This document shows, in pieces, positions 11,512 through 20,444 of a stretch of DNA of 64,000 nucleotides. Source of the DNA: Saksenaea vasiformis B4078 (Eukaryota > Mucoromycota > Mucoromycetes > Mucorales > Saksenaeaceae); the NCBI GenBank assembly GCA_000697055.1, contig JNDT01001950.1, forward strand, positions 1-64,000. Direction: 5' to 3'. Made by a program: the position numbers and the translations under genes. The notes under the pieces are model-generated. The model worked only from the letters and a program-made list of their open reading frames with translations. It was not told the origin of the DNA and did no database searches. Numbering within the stretch: position 1 is the stretch's first letter; every line of letters begins with the position of its first letter.

Positions 11512-12775
11512 TCAGCCCTTAAACGGTTGAAAACCATCTGTAAACAAACCGAAGTCGATGACAAATTCATTGACAGATAGATCCATTGTATGATTTCTGT
11601 ACGTCGATCCGTCCAGCACATCTTCATAGACGTTAGGTTCGTGACGTCTTTCTTTACGATACTCCAACAGCTCTCTCGATACAGGATCGCTGAGCATGAA
11701 AGCTAGCTGTTCTCCAATTGGAAGTATCTGGGCCGTTGCATATGGTGTATGGTCACTGTCAACCATATTTCGGGGTAGACCACAGAAGTTGCAGCTGTCG
11801 GGACCGTCTTTTTTGAACAGCATGCAACCGTTTCTACACACCGGATAGTGTCTGGTTTTAACAGGATAAAGTTCCTTGCAAAGATCTTTCGAAATATATG
11901 GCGAAAGGATCTTTTCGTGATCTATTTTTTTAGTCGTGTCCAAAGTTAATGAAGGGACACTCAGTAAACGAGTACAGTACCAGGTTTAGCAGCTGTCAAG
12001 GCATCATTGTAGAACTTTACGAGTTCCTCATGTGCGGCTCGCGGGATTGAATAGCGGTTAACGATCTGCTGCAGTTTAATGCTCAACCTGTAGGTCGGGT
12101 CATCAAGGATCTTTGACTTGGTGAACTCATATGTCCTAGGTCCACTGGTGGAAGAAGATTCTGTATCTATCATTAGTAGGAAGTCAGCACAATAAGTTTA
12201 CATTGATAGCCACGAGGCGTACCAGCATTGTTTACATCAACGTTAGCGCTACTGGTGGGTATGTCCTCGTTATCACTCTCACTGGAGTCATAACGATCGC
12301 TGTTCTCATACGCCTCTTGACTTTCCACGTTATCAGCTGGAGCATACCAATCATCATCGAACCACAATGCATCTGCGTCCTCATTAGCACTGCCTATGTT
12401 TTCAACTCTATCTTGCGTTATATCCGTAACGTCCAGCGTTTGTAGATCCTGTGCTAGACTCGCTGCGGATTCTACTGGTGGCTCTGCTGCAGGACCTTGA
12501 CTGGTAGTAGCAGTTGCGACTGATCTCCGTTCCGGCTCATTCGGATTTACACTATTTACGGGTCAGTTCTATAGCGAAAGTTTTGTATTGATACCTTTGA
12601 CCACCATATGACAGATTCCCTGCACTCGTTTCACCTTGGTTATAGGATCGCAGGCACGGGATGATGTGTCTATTGAAAACCCGTCTACTGTAAGTTGTCT
12701 TACACCAGCTGCACTGCACTCCGTCATCTGAGCGGTTTGAAGCATTTGTTCACATGCGTTTGCGCGATTGTTCCA
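11512..12775 (-). pseudogene. Decayed CACTA/Plavaka-type (Tnp2-like) transposase, N-terminal part
   Basis: The N-terminus at about 12775 reads MEQSRKRM, then an in-frame TGA (a one-base change from CGA), then a C2HC-like zinc finger, CSWCKTTYSRRVFNRHIIPC. An intron (5' end GTATCAAT, 3' end AAATAG, about 12594-12548) leads into an acidic low-complexity exon with WFDDDW near 12367. After a short intron with a TACTAAT branch site comes a helix (NRYSIPRAAHEELVKFYND). After another intron comes the Tnp2-type block: a YPVCRNGCMLF...CNFCG zinc-binding patch, an EQLAFMLSDP segment, an EYR...YEDVLDGSTY segment and DGFQPFKG. The frame stops right there at 11512. Full transposases of this superfamily continue for several hundred residues with the DDE catalytic core, which is missing. 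I therefore call a truncated, nonsense-containing relic. Family assignment is by motif memory only. Confidence 0.68.
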
Positions 12776-12938
12776 TGATTTTCAAAAAAGAAATTTTGAC
12801 AGAGGAAGGAGTGAGAGCGGAGTTGTCCTGAAAGTAGTTCCCACGATCCCTTGTTTCAAGATAATAAATATTGATTAGTCAACAGCCAATTTGACTTTTA
12901 AGATTTTCTCACGTTTTAACAGTATCCATCGCGTTATC

Positions 12939-13779
12939 ATGCCTAACCCTCCCAGCAACAGATCGGTTTTGACATTGCTCAACGATACCATACTCCCTGT
13001 TCTCCGCAGAATAGAAGAGACTCAGCAAGTGCATGGAGCTCGCCTTGACCAGCAGGATAGACTGCTTGACGAAATCAAGAAAGAGCAAGAGGAAATACTT
13101 CGTTTGCTGAAGGAAAACGAGATTCCTCCTGCAGCCTCGGAAGAAGAAACGTCGGCCATTGAAGACGAAAGGACGCTAGAAAGACCAACAAATATGGTGA
13201 ATGGTAGGAGACGAGCAGTCAAATTGACTGCCAGGGCGTTCAGGGAATATGTCTGCCAAAGATTCTTTGAAGGAGACGAACCAAGGGCAGATAATGCACT
13301 TTGGAATCTCTCTGTCCTCGTGAAGGCAGTTATAGCTGATATTGGTTCCAGTCTGCCAGTCAATGACAACCCCGTCTCTTGGAGTAACCTGGCGCAAGAG
13401 GTGCAAAACAAAGCAATCTCTGCAGTGGAGCGCCAGGCCTCTCAGACGGGGATCATGCTCCAGCGATGCAAGAATTCCTGGGCAGCAAAGTGGCTTCTCC
13501 AATCAAAATGGGGAAACCAATATCAATATCAGAACTTGCTGCGGAAGGTAACCCAGGGCTATAGTGCTCCAGAGATTAACAAAAATTTTGACAATATAGA
13601 ACTCTGATAATGCGGACTTGTCAGAAGAGTAAGTACGCCATATGTTGTCATTATGCAAATGAACTAATACATTTGTGCACAGCGAAGAAGAGGGTTACGA
13701 ACGTCCGGCGAAAAGACACCGCAACCACATGGCCAGTGCGATCAAAATTGAAAAGTTTGAGAACATGGAAGTGGCTTGA
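12939..13779 (+). CDS. Unrecognised coiled-coil protein upstream of Fanzor copy B, three exons
   Basis: The exons are 12939-13547, 13600-13628 and 13683-13779. Splice sites are GTAACC..ATATAG and GTAAGT..GCACAG, and phase is kept throughout, giving about 244 residues. ATG 12939 is the first true ATG of the frame (MPNPPSNRSV). Residues about 15-75 form a heptad-like helix (TLLNDTILPVLRRIEET onward, then LLDEIKKEQEEILRLL), probably a coiled coil. An acidic linker follows. A globular part contains KLTARAFREYVCQRFF, then a Trp-rich helical end with W..L.QEVQNKA and RCKNSWAAKWLLQSKWGN. The last exon gives an acidic patch and ERPAKRHRN, a short basic cluster resembling a nuclear localisation signal. 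I do not recognise the family. The W...KA...RC.NNW-like pattern recalls small repeated Mucorales proteins, from memory only. It lies 232 bases before the Fanzor ATG on the same strand, so a role in the same mobile unit is possible but unproven. Confidence 0.7.
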
Positions 13780-13903
13780 TAGAACCTTGATACCATAGAG
13801 CGGCGACTTCCTGTATGGTCAACGTGATTCAGGTACGGAGATGCATCAACATGGAAATAAGATAATGAAAAATAGATATGATGAAGATTGTATTTTGCGA
13901 AAG

Positions 13904-13912
13904 TATTTAAAG
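13904..13912 (+). promoter_or_regulatory. TATA-like box of Fanzor copy B
   Basis: TATTTAAAG stands 100 bases before the ATG at 14012 and 124 bases after the stop of the upstream gene, giving room for a short untranslated leader. It suggests copy B has its own promoter. Confidence 0.45.
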
Positions 13913-14011
13913 GCAGTCTTCCGATGCTTATCGCACCGCATCATTCACCGTTACAAATAATTATGTTCTCCTTCTCTTTCTCTTTGACTGCACACCAGAC
14001 TTCTTGACTAC

Positions 14012-17000
14012 ATGGTACATCCAAACCACAACAGAAGCTCTAGGAACTAATAGTATCATTTAGTTTCCACAGCTGAACTTCTCAGGAGATCCGCGGCTCA
14101 ACATCCATGATGTGGCCGATCGGCATCCAACTCCAGGCTATGAAGAATATTTAAGAAGCATCATCCGGTCTGCAAATAACCAACCTATATCGAAGGAAAA
14201 TGTGAAGCAAGCGGCATACTGGCTACGGGCAAGGGGAATCGAGATCCTTTCGCAAGTTTCAGACGCAACGCCTCAAGAAGCAGTACTTGCTAACGAGGTC
14301 GTGCAATACCTAAAGCGGAAAGACACCAACGTCAGTTTGCACTTATCCAACAACACTCGGATATCAGCAAGAGGCATGATGCTATTAATTGCTCTGGCTA
14401 AAATATACGGCATCTGCGTCTACGTTTTCTCTACCCAAACGAAACCAAAAATCATCGGCAATAGCGGTGCTGACTTCAAGATCTCCTTGCTGCATCAGGT
14501 GGATTCTTATACAGCAACCAGCACTTCGCGTTTCGCATCATTCAAGTCGCCAAGGACGACGTCCAGTCGCAAAACGGGAAAAAAGCCAGCGCCATATGTG
14601 CCACCTCCAGCAGTCAAAAGACCTACAACACAGATGGGGCGAAAAATTAAAGAACGTTCCTCACTGGGCATCACCACTGAGGTTGTTTTGGAAGAGCTGG
14701 AGAAACAAATGTAATTATCACACAATATTTATCGGATTGCTAATAGTCACTCTTCTATAGTAATAAGAGGCTGCAGGCTGAATTTATTAAAATTACAAGG
14801 AACAAACCCCCAACCGAAACAGCCCTGACCAAATTCAAAGAGAAATTTGTTGACAGACGCAGAATACCGAAAGGTATCGTCAGCAGTACCAAAGGTTCAG
14901 ACAATCTGTACAGCACGATCAAGATAAAATACGGGACGTCAGCCAGCGTTCACACTTTAGAAGGCCGCTTGAAAGGAATGAACAACCCAACGAAGATATG
15001 GAAGAAGATGGCAGCCACATTTTATAGCCGGCAATTGAGGCTTCACCAGAAATCAGAGAAAGCGGCAGCAAGGCAAGGCAAAGGCAAAGGCAAACAAAAA
15101 GCAGAAACCAGTGACAGCGATAGCAACGGTGGTAGCCCAAGCAAAAGAAAGCGAAAGGCTGAAGACAGTGACGATGATCCAAGTGATGATGATAGCGACG
15201 ACGATGACGGTGACGATGACGATGATGAAAACACACGAAGATACATTCGGATGGCGACCACAAGTCTGCGAAAGATCGTTCGACCAGACGTCGATCTTGC
15301 TACTGTGAAATCCTTGCTATTGGAGGAACAAGATAAAATCTCAAGAATCATGGATAAGATGGGAGATGTCCTATCGCATTTTACCGATATGGTATGTACA
15401 TCGGCCACGTTCATCTTTGATTTAACATAACTTTTGTGGTTAGATTCTTCAAGGAGATATCTACCGGTTCCTTGGATACAACAATCTCACTCGCCAAGTC
15501 AATCTTGCAACAGTTTTTCCTGGTGGCTATGATTTCGGTGACCATGGTGCGACACATGATATCACGTCTTTGCCATTTGGCAATGCAGATGACGCCGGAA
15601 AATCAAACATATTTACGTTTCAACATTTTCAACACATCTTCTATCATTGCGTTGGCTCGGTCGATACGGAGACACTGTAAGTCGACTCGATCTTCTGCAA
15701 ATTATTCGTCTAATAACATCTACTTAGATCACGGCCATGGAATGATATCAATTCTGTCATCAACGACTTCATTGAACGTGATCCTGAAGTAACGGCGTCG
15801 CCGCACATCGCCCATTCTTTGAAAGAGCTATACACCGCCACCAATAATATGTATCAAGGCTCTTTATATCAAAGGTCGCTGACGAACGTCATCCGAATCT
15901 TACTCCGCGTCAATTTGGCACCTGCTCGAATGCGCAGATACATGGAAATTGTGAAGAAGAAGGCAGATGAAAAACTTAACAAAAAGGAAAAGCGACAATC
16001 TGGCCGCAGTGGACTCGCGAAACGATCGAATAAGGCCTACTGGGTAAAAGAGTTGCAAAAAGCCGCTGTCAATGGCCGTCCTACTCAAGTCCTTAATCAA
16101 ATACAACGGAGAATTATCAATGCTGGGGGAGGAGGTCAGGAAGAAGAAGGTCAAGAGCCTGAAGAAGAAACCACTGAGATTGGTACATCTGAGGACCAAT
16201 ACGAGGGTTATGTTGCAGATGACATCGAGGACGATCTCCTCAGCGAGTCCGAGGACGAACAAGATGAGCCAGCTACTGGTACAAGCTCTCAAGCAACCCG
16301 CGCCCCTGTCAAGGAAACCTCTGCCCGCACGATCCGTGCCCTGCTGGCTATTGTCCGAATGCTGGTTGAATCGCCGAAGATACGCTTTAGCGTCACCGCT
16401 AGAGATATTGCTGCTGCTGCCTACAAGGGCACTTCCTTCACAATTGAAGAACAACAGGTGGCTGCGAATATTGCCAACTTTCTCCGGCCGTACGTTCCTC
16501 GCAGAGCAGAATCCGACGAGGCACCGTTGAAACACATACTCACCGTGGTCCCCATCGCAGCCTTGTCAAACGTGATCAGCAGCGTTGTCGGTTTGGATAG
16601 CAGGGTAAACCAACTGAATATCGAAACAAAGTCGAAACGAAGCCTTTTTCTATCATCCGAAGGAATGTACATGATTATGGTCGATACATTCAACATACCT
16701 GGTACCGAGGACGGAGAATACATTACCAGCAGATTTTCGGCCAGATCGGAGAGAGAATCAGTGTTTGGCGGTTTCTTCCAGGTTAACAAGATCCAAAAAA
16801 TGATGAGACATCGTCATCTGCTATTTCGGTGGAAACTTGTATTTATCAATGAATGGACTGTGCGACTCATGGGCGAGATCGACCAGCAGAGGAAGTTTCA
16901 AATATCCGGGCTTGAGAGACGCAGAGCGATATCAGCAACCACCGAAACCACCAAGGAACCTCTACCAGGCAAGGTTCAAGTGGATCAACAACTTGAAAGC

Positions 17001-18293
17001 AAGCAGCGACAGATCTATCAGCTGGAACAACAAGTCAAGCCCTTGCGATCCCAGGTCAGGCGTCTTGAAAAACTGCGAATGGAGTACAACAAGTCTTATA
17101 CCAAACGCAAGGTCCGCGGCGTATACGAGAAGCTTGAACATGTGCGTGGCGACATCCGTGGCAAGATGCGCGATCTGATCGATCTAGAAGACCAACTAAA
17201 GCAAGCACGCCGAGACAGATATAGCCTTAACAAGGTCAAGAGAGATATCGAAAAGAAAGGCAAGGGCAAGCAAAAGGCAGGCAAGACGAGTGGTGGTAGA
17301 AAAAAGGCAAGACGGAAAAAACGACGCAAAGTGAGACAGAAGATGAAACCTGAAAATGCTGTTGTCAAGGAAGGGAACCTTCAGCAAGTAAGTATTATTG
17401 GCGTCTCAACACAGACCATTTAACGACGTTGTTAGATGTTGCCCTCTGCGCGGGATCTTCTTCGGCAAGAATCTGTTCCCATCTGTGGCATTGACCCTGG
17501 AATTCGTACAACAGCCGTAACTTCGGTGACAACCTTCTCTGTCATGATGGACGCCATCATCCGATATCAAACAGGCCAAGCACGTGAAATACATGGAGGC
17601 GAGTATCCTTACTGGGAGCTTCGGTCGTCAAGTGTCAATCATAACACCCATTCGGACAAGCATCGTCTCCGGAGAGAACGAGCAAACCGTGAAGGTAGAG
17701 GAGATACAGATGCGGAAAACAGGAGGATCGAACGGGAACGGCGTACACGAGAGATTCGAACTATGAAGACTTATCAACGACTGATGGACGCCGAACGAAA
17801 GAAATACTTTCCTGAGGGATCGTCTTTAGCTCCTGCACTGCACTTTTATGGTCACTGGCAGCCCATCAACTCGATGATCAAAGGCCATGCTCGCAGAGGA
17901 ACGAAGCGACTGCGACAGTAACAACGGGAAAATGGTCTAGTTATCTTCGTCAACGAGTTCAACACGAGCAAGACATGTCACTGGTGCCTCAAGCCGGTGC
18001 AGTTCCAGAAGTATCGGACTCCCGACGGGCGAATCAGAAGAAGCAACGGTGCCGTCTGCTGTGTCAATCCCCATTGCCCCAGTCTAGCGAAAGGTCGCAA
18101 CACAATGGGTCGTGATGTGAATGCGGCAAGGAATATAGCACTGAAAGGTGTTTCCATGATCATCTCCGCCGACGAGGTCCCTTTGGCTCCCTTCAGTTCT
18201 AAGCACAAGAGCACTTTCCAGTTCGATAACGATTTTGCTGGTCAACCAACCCAGGTTCGACAGGTGCAACGCCCGGAAGGGCAATTACTGTAG
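14012..18293 (+). pseudogene. Fanzor (eukaryotic TnpB-like RNA-guided nuclease), copy B, six exons, one in-frame stop
   Basis: The exons are 14012-14014 (ATG only), 14073-14710, 14761-15391, 15444-15676, 15728-17387 and 17436-18293. All introns are 48-58 nt GT-AG and phase is kept, giving 1341 codons. RuvC-I is CGIDPG (Asp, about codon 1075). RuvC-II is VNEFNTSKTC (Glu, about 1229). The zinc finger is TCHWC plus CCVNPHC. RuvC-III is GRDVNAARNI (Asp, about 1282). These are the hallmarks of TnpB/Fanzor DNA nucleases guided by an RNA. The first about 850 codons are an N-terminal extension: a helical part, an acidic Asp-rich tract at about 15160-15230, then basic coiled-coil and Lys/Arg-rich segments just before RuvC (about 17250-17350). 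A TAA at 17919-17921 (codon 1217) interrupts the frame between RuvC-I and RuvC-II. Copy A has a sense codon at that aligned position, so I infer a nonsense mutation in an otherwise intact gene. Recoding or an assembly error are alternatives. Confidence 0.88.
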
Positions 18294-18460
18294 TAAGTTA
18301 TTCAGCTTTTCACGTATTTCATCGGTTCTTAAATTTTCGTGTAGATACCCTCTCAGTATCGTATGTTTTTTACTCTGTGCAACATTGGGCAGCTAACAAG
18401 TAAACTGCGGCATTTTTTAATTTCCTCGCTTTATTTACGCCATATTACTGTACTTGTCAG
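18294..18460 (+). ncRNA. Candidate position of the Fanzor guide RNA (3' flank of copy B)
   Basis: In characterised Fanzor and TnpB loci the guide RNA is read from the 3' end of the nuclease gene into the element's right end. This flank has a perfect 5-bp hairpin, GATAC with GTATC at 18344-18360, but no other strong structure that I can see. The call rests on position, not on sequence proof. Confidence 0.2.
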
Positions 18461-18468
18461 ATTGTAAC

Positions 18469-18539
18469 TTCCGCACTTTATTTTGAAGCCATCATTGGAC
18501 AATATCATATTCCGCACTTTATTTTAGAGTTGTCATTGG
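18469..18539 (+). promoter_or_regulatory. Direct repeat with ATTGG (inverted CCAAT) boxes upstream of the Nup42-like gene
   Basis: TTCCGCACTTTATTTT occurs at 18469 and again at 18510, exactly 41 bases apart. Each copy is followed seven bases later by TCATTGG (18492, 18533). The conserved core and spacer suggest a duplicated promoter module. ATTGG is the reverse of the CCAAT box bound by the HAP/NF-Y complex. Confidence 0.55.
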
Positions 18540-18591
18540 TTAAAACTAGCCCAGGCACCAACCATCAGCCGACAAAAAACCTGTTAAGCTG

Positions 18592-18598
18592 TATAAAT
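18592..18598 (+). promoter_or_regulatory. TATA box of the Nup42-like gene
   Basis: TATAAAT lies 79 bases before the ATG at 18671, downstream of the paired ATTGG modules. Confidence 0.55.
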
Positions 18599-18670
18599 CT
18601 CCGCTTGAATTTCGTGTCTTAAGGAAAAACACACTCGGTAACAGTTTTCGGGCGTCACGCTTTGCACGCC

Positions 18671-20025
18671 ATGCCTATCTGTAAATTCTTCCAACAGGGT
18701 CGCTGTAATCGAGGGAGCTCCTGTAATTTTCAGCATATTGCTCCGGGACAGGCAGCGACTGAGAAATACAAGTGAGTCGGATTGTATGATGTAGCATGGA
18801 ATCTCATGATCATGTACGCAGTGAAACCTCTTTAATGACGAATCTGAAAAATGAGCGACCTCAGTGGCCGCTCAGTGTCTACGGACCGGCAAAAGAAGAG
18901 CCCAACATGATCGTAGGCACAGATCGAAGTCCTGAAGAAGATCGCCTTCAGTTTTACACAGAATTACGAGCTTCGGGGAATACAAGCCAAGCTGTAAGTT
19001 TCAAACGATGAAATTTAAGCTCGGGTTTTACTGATACCATGTAGACAGCTGTTTATGAAAAAGCGGTATCCGATATGGAAACGCAAGTCAATACTGTATT
19101 AGCCAATATGAAAGGGGCGTTGCAACACTACGAGCAACAAAAATCTCAGCAATCGAGCGCTTTCGGTAGAGGTTCCTCGAACCAACCGTTTGCGCCGTTT
19201 ACTGCAAACACGTTTGCAACGACGCAAGGAGGTGCGGGATCATTTGGCCAGCCCTCGGCTACATCTTCATTTGGTCAAATGACGGGCGCATTTGGTGCCA
19301 GTAAATCCGCGCCTGCATTTGGAGGAGCACCTGCATTTGGATCAACTTCCACTTTGGGAAATACAAGTGCGTTTGGAAAGTCATCCGCTTTTGGTGGATC
19401 GAGTGCTTTTGGACAAACATCAAGTCTTGGAGGAAATTCCGCGCCTGCCTTTGGTCAAGCATCGTCCTTGGGGTCCCCTGCCTTTGGAGCGACATCCAAC
19501 CTCGGCAGCTCGAGCGCTTTTGGACAGACATCATCACTAGGATCCTCCGCACCAGCTTTTGGCACAACTTCTACTTTGGGAGGAGGAGGAAGTGCTTTTG
19601 GTAAAACATCGACCTTGGGTGGTTCGGCCCCAGCCTTCGGTGCGACGTCCGCACTAGGTGGGGCCAGCGCATTCGCAAAACCATCTGCATTTGGCGGCAG
19701 TACCACTACCACTACTACTACATCTGCATTTGGGGCAACTTCTTCTCTGGGTGGCACTGCTTTTGGGCAAGCAAACAATACCCCTAAACCTTCTGCTTTT
19801 GGTCAACAATCTACAGCATTTGGTAATCAAGGGACAGCTTTTGGACAAACGACAGCACAGACACCTGCGTTTGGTGCCGCCACAACACAGCCAGCTCCGT
19901 CCATAGCGAATGATGTCAAAGAAAAAGCATTATCAAGCAACGATCCGATCATGAAAGCATTTGCGGCCGATCAATTCACATTTCGACATATCCCGGAAAT
20001 GGAACCTCCTATTGAACTTCGATAA
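18671..20025 (+). CDS. Nup42/CG1-type CCCH zinc-finger FG nucleoporin
   Basis: Three exons (18671-18771, 18822-18993, 19045-20025) give 417 residues. The protein starts with a CCCH zinc finger, C-K-F-F-Q-Q-G-R-C-N-R-G-S-S-C-N-F-Q-H, within its first 23 residues. Exon 2 carries the family block NERPQWPLSVYGPAKEEPN and GTDRSPEEDRLQFY, typical of human NUPL2 and fission yeast Amo1. From about 19150 the protein is a long FG domain with repeated SAFG and PAFG units in a Ser/Thr/Gly-rich background. The C-terminus (NDPIMKAFAADQFTFRHIPE) is the segment that in this family docks the mRNA export factor Gle1. The role is at the cytoplasmic face of the nuclear pore in mRNA export. Budding yeast Nup42 lacks the zinc finger, so this is the ancestral architecture. 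It converges on exportin-T. Confidence 0.93.
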
Positions 20026-20444
20026 ATCGCGCGATTGGCAAAAGACTATCACATCTCATATTTTTCATCTTCTCTTTTCTCTTTTTTTTTGCGTTGATAC
20101 TACTATTTAACAACATAACTGAACACGAAGAACCCAGCTTTCTTTAACGGATAGTCGAATTCCCCATCTGTGATGTCGTCCGAACGATAATAAAGGAAAA
20201 GCCAGCAGCATCATCTGTGTATCGGCCATGTGGGCCTAGGTTCATACATTCTGTTTTATAGTTTGTTTTACTTTTTATTTTGACGTACATCACGTCCTTA
20301 TGTATGAGAGGTGTGTGAAGAGTATGTGCCTGTGTACATGGGGATGTTGATCAATTTCTTTTCTTTTCTTTTCTTTTAACTTTTAGCTTCTGTGATAAAT
20401 GACTAAAGAGTACAAAACCATGAGTGAATCAAAGCACATCATTG
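20026..20444. other. Convergent 3' intergenic region
   Basis: T-rich tracts and AATAAA-like signals (AATAAAGG near 20190) serve the 3' end of the Nup42-like gene on one strand and probably exportin-T on the other. No gene is seen. Confidence 0.6.

Larger units (their letters stand above)
12939..18460 (+). mobile_element. Putative Fanzor-carrying unit (boundaries not found)
   Basis: This groups the coiled-coil gene, Fanzor copy B and the short 3' flank. I could not find terminal inverted repeats, target duplications or a transposase inside it, so the limits are those of the genes and are provisional. The next conserved host gene begins at 18671, so the unit must end before its promoter (about 18469). 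Confidence 0.35.

Noticed and set aside
17917..17941. A mini-intron (GTAACA...TAG) that would remove the in-frame TAA of copy B
   Set aside because: It would be only about 25 nt, far below the 46-60 nt seen elsewhere, lacks a branch site, and would delete residues that align without gaps to copy A.
19259..19906. Open frames on both strands inside the FG repeats of the nucleoporin
   Set aside because: Repeated FG codons keep other frames open; no start or splice context and no family features.
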